From contig NZ_SNZH01000017.1 in NCBI RefSeq assembly GCF_004363655.1, positions 100,537 through 164,536 on the forward strand: a stretch of DNA of 64,000 nucleotides, read 5' to 3'. Under the pieces are notes generated by a model. That model saw only the letters and a list, made by a program, of their open reading frames with translations. It was not told where the DNA came from and did no database searches. The stretch comes from Tahibacter aquaticus (GTDB taxonomy: Bacteria > Pseudomonadota > Gammaproteobacteria > Xanthomonadales > Rhodanobacteraceae). The position numbers and the translations under genes were made by a program. This document shows, one piece after another, positions 43,085 to 51,130 of the stretch; position 1 is the first letter of the stretch; the number at the start of each line of letters is the position of its first letter.

Positions 43085-45019
43085 ATGCCATCCAGCGTCA
43101 TTCTCAAGCTAGTCCTGCTCGCCGGCAGCGGCATGGCTGCTGCCATGCCTGCTCCGACTGTAGCTGAGGCGCCGCCCGCGCCGGTCACCAGCATCAGCGC
43201 GCAGGTTCCGGTCGTCGTGCGCATACGTGGCCTCGCCCTGGGCGGCGAATTGCGCCTGCGCCAGGGCAGTTCCACCCTGACGGCCAACCTCAACGATGAC
43301 TACACTTTCGCCCAGACTGCACTGGCCGGAGCGGCGCTGGATCTGCAGGTTGTCAGCCAACCTGCTGGCCAGGTCTGTGCCGTGTCCGAACTGGCAAGCG
43401 CCAGCGTTCCGGCCGACTCATCGCCGCTATTCGTGCGCTGCCGCTACGTACCAGGGCCGCGTGTGGTGGTGCCGGCGACCTTGCCGAACAGCCCGCTCAG
43501 CCTGATGTTCGGCAACCTGGCGCTGCGCGCGGCGGCCTATCCGGGCCTTCCCTACGAAAGCCGCCCCGGCGTCGTCGGTGGCCAGTTTCCGTATGAGTTC
43601 CGCATCACCGGCTTTACTTTCAATGGCGGCAACCAGAACCCGGCGGGCCTGCAGCTCGATTTTCGCCACGGCACCCTGCGTTTCACGCCCGCTGCCGAAG
43701 GTAGCTACGTCATCGGCCTGGAAATCCGCGACAGCTCGCCCACGCCGCGAATACTCACGCAGAGCGTGACTGTCGAAGCGACGCGCAGCGCCTTCGTCTT
43801 CGTCGCCCCTGGTGGCGTGGATGCGCCCGACCGCGGCAGCCTGGCCCAGCCCTACCAGAGCGTGGCCTATGCGCTGGCGCGCAGCACGCCGGCCCAGGTG
43901 CTGATGTTGCGCAAAGGCCGCTACCTCAGCGGCGGTTTCGCCGTGCGCGACAACCGCGCCAAGCAATTCATCGCCTATCCCGACGAAGTGGTCGTGATGG
44001 ACCAGGATTATCAGAGCTGGATCAATGTCGGCATCAACGATTTTCCCGCCGCGCGGTTCGAAGACCTGGATTTCACCCAGGTGCGCCAGTACGGCATCTT
44101 CAGCGACCCGAGCCGCTCCGGCCTGATCGTGCGCAACGTGCGCTTTGCCGACGGCCGCGAAGGCGGCCTGGGAAGCAACGAAAACCCGGCCTTCATTCAC
44201 GGCTATGGCGACGGCGTGCATGCCTCGCGCCATCGCCTGCTGGTACAGGACAGCGATTTCGGCCCGCTGCAGATGACCAGCAACGGCGCCTATGCCGCCA
44301 CATTGTTCGATGCGGGCGATTCGTTGTTCGAAAACAACCAGATCCGCGTCGGCCCGATCAGCGGCGGCATCCACGACAAGGACAATTCCCAGCGCAATAC
44401 CTATCGCGAGAACTACATCGCATTCGCCGCACCGAATCCGCACGGTATCCACGTATCGGCCCAGGACAGTTCCGAAGACCTGCATATCCACCACAACCTG
44501 CTGGTCAACGCCGGCATCCGCCTCGGCCTGCAATGCACCGCGGCAAGCTGCGTCATGCGTAACCACGACGTACACCACAATACCTTGATCGGCCTGCGCT
44601 TCGGCTGGGGCGTGTTCAACAGCGGCAGCAGCGGCACGCGCATTGCCCACAACATTTTCACCAGTGGTAGTGCCACGGCGTATTCCTGGCATTCCTGCCT
44701 GAGTGCCGTGCCGGCGAATTTCGCTACGCAATTGAGCATCGGTCATAACCTGATCGAAACCAGCAATACCCTGGCCATGCACGACACCGAATGCGGCGGT
44801 TCGCCCATGAACATGAACTGGGCGAGCTGGCGCAACAGCCACGGCATGGACACGGTGCTGTCAGGCTCGGTAGTTACCACCAGCGCGGGGCTGCTGGGGG
44901 CAGGGCCAACCCTGGGCCTGCCCATCGGCGATCCCCGGCGTGTACAGCTGGGACACCTGTATCTCGTCATCGAATCGAACGACGGCCTGTTCCGCGATGG
45001 CTTCCAGGCAGGGCAGTAG
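43085..45019 (+). CDS. Secreted right-handed beta-helix repeat protein with FRDGFQ C-terminal tail
   Basis: From the ATG at 43085 (GGGAG upstream) the protein is 644 residues with an N-terminal signal peptide (about 1-28). Residues about 45-125 resemble a repeat linker, 130-235 an Ig/cadherin-like domain, and 240-620 a parallel beta-helix (VAPGGVDAPDRGSLAQPYQS, then short N/G-rich turns such as LFENNQIRVGPISGGIHDK and DLHIHHNLLVNAGIRLG). Such helices often bind or cut polysaccharide, but no catalytic triad was assigned. It ends NDGLFRDGFQAGQ, like many secreted Lysobacterales proteins I recall ending FRDGFE. Confidence 0.8.
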   Translation: MPSSVILKLVLLAGSGMAAAMPAPTVAEAPPAPVTSISAQVPVVVRIRGLALGGELRLRQGSSTLTANLNDDYTFAQTALAGAALDLQVVSQPAGQVCAVSELASASVPADSSPLFVRCRYVPGPRVVVPATLPNSPLSLMFGNLALRAAAYPGLPYESRPGVVGGQFPYEFRITGFTFNGGNQNPAGLQLDFRHGTLRFTPAAEGSYVIGLEIRDSSPTPRILTQSVTVEATRSAFVFVAPGGVDAPDRGSLAQPYQSVAYALARSTPAQVLMLRKGRYLSGGFAVRDNRAKQFIAYPDEVVVMDQDYQSWINVGINDFPAARFEDLDFTQVRQYGIFSDPSRSGLIVRNVRFADGREGGLGSNENPAFIHGYGDGVHASRHRLLVQDSDFGPLQMTSNGAYAATLFDAGDSLFENNQIRVGPISGGIHDKDNSQRNTYRENYIAFAAPNPHGIHVSAQDSSEDLHIHHNLLVNAGIRLGLQCTAASCVMRNHDVHHNTLIGLRFGWGVFNSGSSGTRIAHNIFTSGSATAYSWHSCLSAVPANFATQLSIGHNLIETSNTLAMHDTECGGSPMNMNWASWRNSHGMDTVLSGSVVTTSAGLLGAGPTLGLPIGDPRRVQLGHLYLVIESNDGLFRDGFQAGQ

Positions 45020-45150
45020 TCCATCGGCGCCTGGCAGGCGCGAGGGCAGGGCGAGCCGGCCGCGAAGGCAACGGCGAGCCGTGCTGTTGCCAGAGCAGCA
45101 GCCACGGCGGAGCGGCTACACTGGCGGTTGGCGCAAACCGGGAGCCGGCA

Positions 45151-45453
45151 ATGCAGGTGGCCATCTGGCTGATCGTGATGATTGCCTGTGTTTTCGTCGG
45201 CCGCGGATTGATCCTGTCCATCGCTTCGCGCCGCTGGCGCATCGCGGTTACCGTGCTCTTTTGTACCGCGGAGCTGGTTGCAATTTTCACGCTCGACCGC
45301 GATATGCCCTTGGCTCAGTCGAGCTGGCGCAGCGGCGGCGAGGCGCTGCCGCTGTGGCTGGCGTATATGGAGCGCAGCTCGCTCGCCCTGTTTTTTGGAG
45401 CGATGTCCGGATTTGCCGAACGGCGCGAGAAGAGCCTGGCGGCGTCGCAATAG
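45151..45453 (+). CDS. Small membrane protein of unknown function
   Basis: I do not recognise this 100-residue protein. Two clear hydrophobic segments (about 3-22, VAIWLIVMIACVFVGRGLIL, and 31-48) and a weaker third (about 67-85) suggest an inner-membrane protein. The ATG at 45151 has GGGAG 6 bp upstream. It lies between the beta-helix gene and an AraC regulator; a functional link is not shown. Confidence 0.6.
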   Translation: MQVAIWLIVMIACVFVGRGLILSIASRRWRIAVTVLFCTAELVAIFTLDRDMPLAQSSWRSGGEALPLWLAYMERSSLALFFGAMSGFAERREKSLAASQ

Positions 45454-45487
45454 GACGCCGTCTCCGCCACCACCCCAGAGAATGGCC

Positions 45488-46303
45488 ATGCCGGATAGCG
45501 CAACACCCCTGTTTTGGCGCGACGACAGGCTGCCCTTCATCGAGGCGCGGTTCGTCGCCGACGGACGCTCGGTGTGCTATTCCCCGCATTCCCATGACAC
45601 CTTCTCGATAGGCGCCATCACCGGTGGACGCAGCACCTATCTCAACGGCAAGGCGCGCGAGCAGGTCGGCGCCGGCGCCGTGGTAGTGATGAATCCGGAA
45701 GAAGTCCATGCCTGCAATCCCATCGACGACGCGAGCTGGTCGTATCGCATGCTGTATGTAGACCTGCCCTGGCTCACCGCGCTGCAGCACAGCCTCGGTT
45801 TCAGCGCTAATCAGGATTTCTCGGCGTTTTCCACAATGCTGACTACCGATGCGGCGCTGTATGCCGGGCTGGAGCGGCTGGGCGCGCTGCTGATGGACAG
45901 CGCTGCCGAGCCGTTGCAGAAACACGCGGCAGCGGTGGCCTACTTCACGCAACTGCAGCAGGGTTTGAATCCGTCCCGGGCACTGCCGCAGGACTGCAAT
46001 GCCAAGCTGCAGCGGGCGGCGGAATTTATCCGCGAGAACTGCACACGCTCGCTGACGCTGGACGAGATCTGCACGGCGGCTGATCTGTCGGCTTCGTACC
46101 TGATCCGCGCGTTCAACAAGCGCTATGGCATGACGCCGCACGCCTACCTGGTCAATCGCCGGCTGCAATACGGCCAGGCGCAATTGCGTCGCGGCCGGCC
46201 GATTGTCGATGTGGCGCTGGAAGCCGGCTTTGCCGACCAGGCGCATTTCCAACGCGCGTTCAAGCGTTTTTTCGCGGCAACGCCGGGCCAGTATCAGTCC
46301 TGA
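45488..46303 (+). CDS. AraC-family regulator with cupin-type sensor domain
   Basis: This protein of about 271 residues has an AraC_binding cupin N-terminus (about 15-160; HSHDTFSIGAITGG, NPEEVHACNP) and a C-terminal double helix-turn-helix (about 172-271; LDEICTAADLSASYLIRAF and IVDVALEAGFADQAHFQRAF). The ATG at 45488 has GAGA 7 bp upstream; 45482 is possible. Relatives often control LysE/RhtB-type exporters or amino acid use; a LysE gene lies 0.7 kb downstream on the other strand. Confidence 0.9.
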   Translation: MPDSATPLFWRDDRLPFIEARFVADGRSVCYSPHSHDTFSIGAITGGRSTYLNGKAREQVGAGAVVVMNPEEVHACNPIDDASWSYRMLYVDLPWLTALQHSLGFSANQDFSAFSTMLTTDAALYAGLERLGALLMDSAAEPLQKHAAAVAYFTQLQQGLNPSRALPQDCNAKLQRAAEFIRENCTRSLTLDEICTAADLSASYLIRAFNKRYGMTPHAYLVNRRLQYGQAQLRRGRPIVDVALEAGFADQAHFQRAFKRFFAATPGQYQS

Positions 46304-46565
46304 CGGCAGGCATCGGCGCAGATTCCGCTGTGCGGAACTTGGCCGCGATGGCTGCGCATGACGAAGCGCGGCGCAGGTTGCCGTGATAGGGCGCGGTGAG
46401 GAATCGCGCTAGAAGAAGCCTGCAGCACTTGGCGGCCGTGTCTTGCGTTGCCGGGCATCGTTCATCTCGGCGCTTTCCTTTCATTGCCCACTGACGAACG
46501 ATTGCCGGGCAGGCGGCGCGACGGCTATTCTGCCCACGGCATTTTGCCAAAACAGGGGACCTATC

Positions 46566-46889
46566 ATGCGTAAGATCATCATTGCCGCCGCAGCGGCATT
46601 GGCGTTGTTTTCCAGCGTTGCGGGCGCGGCACGCGATGTCTCGTTCACCGTTGTCAACAAGACCGGCGGCACGCTGGAAGCCTTGTACGGCGGCCCGTCT
46701 TCCAGCGGCGAGTGGGGCGAGAGCGTGCTCGACGGCGAAGTCGCCACCGGCGGCACGGTCACGGTCAGCATCACCGGCACTTCGGTCTGCAAATACGACT
46801 TTCGTTACGAAGTTTCCGGCAAGGAACCGTACGAGGAATATGGCATCGACATCTGCAAGATCGACGGCCAGGAATTCGTGATCAAGTAA
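46566..46889 (+). CDS. Small exported protein of unknown function
   Basis: The 107-residue precursor has a signal peptide (1-21, cleavage after VAGAA region) and an 85-residue mature part rich in beta-strand pattern, with two cysteines (C75 and C97) that could form a disulfide in the periplasm. No family was recognised. The gene is alone: 262 bp of non-coding DNA upstream and a strong terminator 27 bp after its stop. Confidence 0.75.
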   Translation: MRKIIIAAAAALALFSSVAGAARDVSFTVVNKTGGTLEALYGGPSSSGEWGESVLDGEVATGGTVTVSITGTSVCKYDFRYEVSGKEPYEEYGIDICKIDGQEFVIK

Positions 46890-48240
46890 GCCCGCCGGTC
46901 GCGCTTGCGCAACCGAACGCCCCGGCCCTGCGCCGGGGCGTTTTTCGTGGTGGACACGGCAAGGCCTGCCAGGGCGCCGCAGCGCCGCAGGTTCGCCGGC
47001 CAGCAGTTGAAGCGATCATCGCGACGGTCTTCGGCCGGGCCGATGCAGTACCTACGCCAGCAACAGGAAAGCGGCGCTGGCGGCCAGCAGCACGGCCATC
47101 AGGCGGTTGAACAGGCGTATGCGCTGTGGCTCCTGCAGATACGGGCGAAGAAACGCACCGGCATAGGCCCAGCTGGCCAGCGAAATGTAACAAATAACAA
47201 AATATATCGCGGTAAATGTCCACACCTGGGCGGCATCGCCGTTGGCTGCATAGGCGCCCATGCCGGCCAGCGCCGCCAGCCAGGCCTTGGGATTGAGCCA
47301 TTGCATCACTGCGCCGTAGAGTAGTGACGGCGGCTGGGCGGGTTTGTCCATGCCCAGGCGGCCATCGTCGGCCGCCAGCTTGTAGGCCATGAACAGCAGG
47401 AACGCCACGCCAGCCCATTGGATGACGGCCGTCAGATAGGGCAGGCGGGCGAGCAATTCGTGCAGGCCCAGGCCGGTCAACAGCAGCAGCACGGTAAAGC
47501 CGAACGTCGCGCCGGTGACGTGCCGCATGCCGGCGCGCAGGCCGTGCTGGGCGCCGGCGCTCAGGGCGACCAGGTTCACGGGGCCGGGCGAGATCGATGC
47601 CGCCAGTGCGAACGCGGCCATGGAAAGCAGGATGGTCATGAGGTTCCTTCGGTTCCGGCAATGAAAATGCAGGTGCCGAAGGTAGCGGCGGCGCTCGCCG
47701 CGCTATTGAAGAAAATTGCCCTGGCGCGCGCACCGCTGCGCCGATCGCCTGGATCGCGGGCCGATGCGGACGAACCGCCTGTGCCGCCGCGCCAGTGGCG
47801 GCGGGAGTCGACGACACGGCGGCACGCCGCTCCTGCTGTCCGGCGTATTCGCCCGGCGTGATTCCGGCAAGGCGCTTGAAGGTGCGCGTAAAGTGGCTCT
47901 GGTCGAAGAAGCCTAGCATTGCCGCGGTATCCGCGATGCTGGTGGTGCGCGCCGCCAGCAGCTGCCGGGCACGTTCGATGCGCGCCTGCAACAGGAAGGC
48001 CATCGGGCTTATTCCCAGGCTGCAGCGGAACAGCCGTGCGAAGTGGAAGCGGCTGACGCAGGCCACGCGGGCGATGTCTTCCAGGGTATGGCGTTCGCCG
48101 ATATGCGCATCGATATAGGCCAGTACACGGCCCAGCGCCGCCGGCTGCAGTCCGCTGCGCGCCGGTGCTTCGCTGCACGGCGCAGCGCTTTCTGTACGAG
48201 GGGAAAGGTAGCGTGCAGGTGTCGGCATGGTGGCCGGCAT
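46882..48240 (-). CDS. AraC-family regulator; C-terminal part of the frame doubtful (possible frameshift)
   Basis: Residues about 30-135 of this frame (nucleotides 47833-48160) are a clear AraC double helix-turn-helix: TLEDIARVACVSRFHFARLF and SIADTAAMLGFFDQSHFTRTF. After TPGEYAGQQERRAA the frame stays open without a stop, passes through the entire lysE gene in another frame and ends at 46882 under a terminator. The expected regulator would stop before 47640. Either a stop was lost by a frameshift (error or mutation) or a real long overlap exists. The N-terminus is short and lacks a sensor domain. Starts at 48240 or 48228 are possible; neither has a good ribosome site. Confidence 0.6.
   Translation of the reverse strand: MPATMPTPARYLSPRTESAAPCSEAPARSGLQPAALGRVLAYIDAHIGERHTLEDIARVACVSRFHFARLFRCSLGISPMAFLLQARIERARQLLAARTTSIADTAAMLGFFDQSHFTRTFKRLAGITPGEYAGQQERRAAVSSTPAATGAAAQAVRPHRPAIQAIGAAVRAPGQFSSIARRAPPLPSAPAFSLPEPKEPHDHPAFHGRVRTGGIDLARPREPGRPERRRPARPARRHAARHRRDVRLYRAAAVDRPGPARIARPPALSDGRHPMGWRGVPAVHGLQAGGRRWPPGHGQTRPAAVTTLRRSDAMAQSQGLAGGAGRHGRLCSQRRCRPGVDIYRDIFCYLLHFAGQLGLCRCVSSPVSAGATAHTPVQPPDGRAAGRQRRFPVAGVGTASARPKTVAMIASTAGRRTCGAAAPWQALPCPPRKTPRRRAGAFGCASATGGLT
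46916..46945 (+). terminator. Rho-independent terminator after the small exported protein
   Basis: AACGCCCCGGC pairs perfectly with GCCGGGGCGTT around a CCTGC loop and the U tract TTTTT follows. It also lies within the 3' part of the open minus-strand AraC frame, an argument against that extension. Confidence 0.9.
47052..47639 (-). CDS. LysE/RhtB-family amino acid exporter
   Basis: The 195-residue inner-membrane protein has the LysE signature SISPGPVNLVALSAGAQHGLRAG (split here by position: SISPGPVNLVAL at about 15-26, GLRAG near 33) and about six membrane segments. AVMQWLNPKAWLAA is the family's second conserved block. AAGGA lies 6 bp upstream of the ATG. The AraC gene just upstream on the same strand is a likely regulator. 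The exported amino acid is unknown. Confidence 0.9.
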   Translation of the reverse strand: MTILLSMAAFALAASISPGPVNLVALSAGAQHGLRAGMRHVTGATFGFTVLLLLTGLGLHELLARLPYLTAVIQWAGVAFLLFMAYKLAADDGRLGMDKPAQPPSLLYGAVMQWLNPKAWLAALAGMGAYAANGDAAQVWTFTAIYFVICYISLASWAYAGAFLRPYLQEPQRIRLFNRLMAVLLAASAAFLLLA

Positions 48241-48410
48241 GCTGCGGCGCCCGGGCCGTTGCCGGAATCTTCTTCCGCGCAGGCCGGCACTCACTCTTTC
48301 GGGTAGTCGCACAGACCGCGTGCCGTGCGATGCTGCCGCTCGATACCCGCGGCGTGTTGGCCCACAATGCAGTCGCCGACGCTTGGTCGCGTTGCCTACG
48401 AGGCCAATCC

Positions 48411-49040
48411 ATGAGTGAGCCGGCGCCGATCCGCGTCCTCGTCGTCGACGATCACCCGCTGCTGCGCGAAGGCATCGCCGCCGTGCTGCAGGCCCAGGGC
48501 GATATGCAGCTGGTGGGCGAGGCCGCTGATGGCGGCGAGGCGATCGAACGCTTCCGCGCGCTGCGCCCGGATGTCACGCTGATGGATCTGCAGATGCCCG
48601 ACATGGGCGGCGTGGATGCCATCGTCGCGATCCGGCGCGAATTCCCCGAGGCACGCATCGCCGTGCTCACCACGTACAAAGGCGATGCGCAGACACTGCG
48701 CGCGATCAAGGCCGGTGCCTGCGGCTATCTGCTCAAAAGCATGCTGCGGCGCGAACTGGTCGACACGATACGCAACCTGCACGCGGGCCGCCGCTGCATC
48801 CTGGCAGAAGTGGCCGTGGAACTGGCCGAGCACATGGCAGCCGATGCGCTGTCGCTGCGCGAGATCGAGGTATTGCGCCTGGTCGCGGCCGGCAATGCGA
48901 ACAAGAAGATCGGCATGGCGCTGCATGTCAGCGAGGACACGGTCAAGGCGCATATGAAAAACATCCTGGCCAAGCTGCAGGCGCGCGACCGCACTCACGC
49001 GGTCACCATTGCGATCCGGCGCGGCATCCTGGAGTTCTGA
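48411..49040 (+). CDS. NarL/LuxR-type response regulator
   Basis: The 209 residues hold a receiver (1-120; D13/D14, phospho-acceptor D59 in VTLMDLQMPD, K in YLLKSM) and a C-terminal LuxR helix-turn-helix (about 145-205; SLREIEVLRLVAAGNANKKI, EDTVKAHMKNILAKL). The ATG at 48411 has GAGG 7 bp upstream. No kinase gene adjoins it; the HisKA_3 kinase at 51131-54181 is the natural candidate partner since this kinase class pairs with NarL regulators. Confidence 0.93.
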   Translation: MSEPAPIRVLVVDDHPLLREGIAAVLQAQGDMQLVGEAADGGEAIERFRALRPDVTLMDLQMPDMGGVDAIVAIRREFPEARIAVLTTYKGDAQTLRAIKAGACGYLLKSMLRRELVDTIRNLHAGRRCILAEVAVELAEHMAADALSLREIEVLRLVAAGNANKKIGMALHVSEDTVKAHMKNILAKLQARDRTHAVTIAIRRGILEF

Positions 49041-49288
49041 GCGGATAGCGGCTGCCATGACACGGCGGCGATGCGGTCTCCTGCTTCGGCCTGCCGATTG
49101 CGCACTCGCGTACTAGCCGCGCCGCTGCGCCGTGGGCAGTCTGCCCGGTGACACCGGTGGCTGGTCTGGCCGGTGCCGGCACAGAACCTGTTGTTTTATC
49201 CAAAGGTGGTAATAGCGAAAGGTGCCTGCCCGGTACCGCTCGTGCTGCCGCCTTGCCTTGTCCAAACCGGGAAAAGAGGAGTATTTCC

Positions 49289-49792
49289 ATGTACCGATGC
49301 CGTTGCAGCCTGGTACTGCTGGCAGGATTGTGGCTTTGCAGCGCGCCTGTCGCGCAGGCCGAGGCGCCGGGCCGCGGCGAACTTCGCCTGGCACCGGGCG
49401 AATTCGATTTCTCCCGCGCCGCCGGCGGCGGCCCGGGCACCTCCGGCATGGCTGCGGTGCAGTCGGTAGTCGTGCACGGCGATCCGTCCAAGCCCGGCCT
49501 GTATACCTTGATGCTGCGCATTCCGCCGCATACGCGCATTGCCGCGCACGGCCATCCCGACGAGCGCGTCGGCACCGTCGTAGCCGGCGCCTGGCGCATC
49601 GGCTACGGCGCGCGCTTCGATGCCGCGGCGCTGCGCGAACTGCCCGCCGGCAGCTTCTACACGGAACCGGCCGGCGGCCTGCATTTCGCCGAAACCGGCG
49701 ACAGCGAAGTGATCCTGCACCTCAGCGGGATAGGCCCCACCGGGCTTATCCCTTCGGCAAAAGAAACCCATACAACCGGGAGTAACCCATGA
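49289..49792 (+). CDS. Exported cupin-domain protein
   Basis: The 167-residue precursor has a signal peptide (1-24, SAPVAQA cleavage) and a cupin core: HTRIAAHGHPDERVGTVV (metal-binding His, His, Glu) and a second strand with GGLHFAETG. GAGGAG lies 7 bp upstream of the ATG. The stop overlaps the hydrolase start (ATGA), so they act as one unit, probably in the periplasm. Its substrate is unknown. Confidence 0.88.
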   Translation: MYRCRCSLVLLAGLWLCSAPVAQAEAPGRGELRLAPGEFDFSRAAGGGPGTSGMAAVQSVVVHGDPSKPGLYTLMLRIPPHTRIAAHGHPDERVGTVVAGAWRIGYGARFDAAALRELPAGSFYTEPAGGLHFAETGDSEVILHLSGIGPTGLIPSAKETHTTGSNP

Positions 49793-50703
49793 AGCTCGAC
49801 ACACTCAAACGCTGGCTGTCCTCGCTGGCCTGTCTGGCGGCCCTGCTGCTGTGCATGCCTGCGCTGGCGCAAGAACCGGCGAGCCGCTTCGCGCAAGCCA
49901 ACGGCGTGCGCCTGCACTATCTGGAAGCGGGGCAGGGCAGCACCGTCGTGCTGCTGCACGGCTATACGCAGAACAGCCATATGTGGCGGCCGTTGATCAA
50001 ACAGCTGGCGAAGAACCATCGCGTCATCGCGCCGGATCTGCGTGGCTTCGGCGCCTCGTCGCTGGACCAGAGCAACTACACCAAGGCCGTGATGGCCGAC
50101 GACGTGCACGCCCTGGCCGAAGCGCTGAAACTGGGCAAGGTGCGCATCGTCGGCCATGACATCGGCCTGATGGTCGCCTATGCCTATGCGGCGAAATTTC
50201 CGCAGGATGTCGATCGCATTGCGCTGATGGACGCCTTCCTGCCCGGCATCGGCAACTGGAAGGACGTCTGGCTGCTGCGCGACCTGTGGCATTTCCACTT
50301 TTACGGAAAGACACCGCTGGCCCTGGTCAGCGGGCGCGAACGCATCTACTTCGAACACTTCTGGAACGACTTCGCCGCCGATCCCCAGCATTCGGTTCCC
50401 GAGGCCGACCGCCGCCTGTATACCGCCGCCTATGCCAAGCCGAACGCCATGCGTGCCGGCTTCGAAGTATTCCGCGCCTTCGAGCAGGATGCCGTCGACT
50501 TCGCTGCGCTGGGCAAGACAGCGCTGCCCATGCCCATGCTCGTCCTCACCGGCGAGAAAGCCTCCGGCGAGTTCCTGATCCAGCAGGCACGCCTGGTGGC
50601 GACGAACGTGACCGGCGTGGTCGTGAAGGGTTCGGGACACTGGCTGATGGAAGAAGCGCCGGACCAGGTCATTCCGGCGCTCGTGAAATTCCTGGGCGAC
50701 TGA
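49789..50703 (+). CDS. Exported alpha/beta hydrolase with Asp nucleophile (epoxide hydrolase-like)
   Basis: The 304-residue protein has a signal peptide (1-27, CMPALAQ) and an alpha/beta hydrolase fold: LLHGYTQNSHMW (oxyanion region), nucleophile elbow VGHDIGLMVAY with D124, and catalytic H284 in GSGHWLMEE. Aspartate at the nucleophile is typical of epoxide hydrolases and haloalkane dehalogenases rather than esterases. The oxyanion HGxP motif is changed to HGYT. The substrate is unknown. It is coupled to the upstream cupin. Confidence 0.88.
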   Translation: MKLDTLKRWLSSLACLAALLLCMPALAQEPASRFAQANGVRLHYLEAGQGSTVVLLHGYTQNSHMWRPLIKQLAKNHRVIAPDLRGFGASSLDQSNYTKAVMADDVHALAEALKLGKVRIVGHDIGLMVAYAYAAKFPQDVDRIALMDAFLPGIGNWKDVWLLRDLWHFHFYGKTPLALVSGRERIYFEHFWNDFAADPQHSVPEADRRLYTAAYAKPNAMRAGFEVFRAFEQDAVDFAALGKTALPMPMLVLTGEKASGEFLIQQARLVATNVTGVVVKGSGHWLMEEAPDQVIPALVKFLGD

Positions 50704-51130
50704 TCCGTCGTACTGTCGGCGCAGCTGTTCCGTGGAAGCGAATTTACGGGGCAGCTGCGACGATGGGCGACAGACGATTGTCGATGGCCGGGTTTTCAAT
50801 ACCGTGCGAAAACCCGCCGCAAAAAGCAGCAGATGGTAAATGGGGCGAGAAATGGCCGTCCGCTTCCAGGGGGGAAAGGCAGCCCTTCAGAACCGCAGGT
50901 TCTGGCTGCCCTTCACGCCCAACGGGCCGGACGGTTGGCCAGGGATGGTGTAGCGCGGTGCCGTTCGTATTTGGCGCGGACTATCTACAACGCCATCGAA
51001 TTGCTTTGTACTGGCGGCCAGCCCGTTGGCCGGTCAATTCAGTCAGCACCTTCCCTTGCGGACGAGTGCCTTTCACCCATGTGAAGGGACGGGCTCAAGG
51101 TCCGGTAGTCCGCCACGTTGTCAGGCGCTC
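50704..51130. other. Convergent intergenic region with a hairpin, no gene
   Basis: This 427-bp region separates the hydrolase from the sensor kinase end. At 50875-50913 GGCAGCC..CAGAACC and GGTTCTG..GCTGCC form a two-part stem around GCA, possibly ending the hydrolase transcript, though no U tract follows. Nothing else is seen. Confidence 0.5.
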
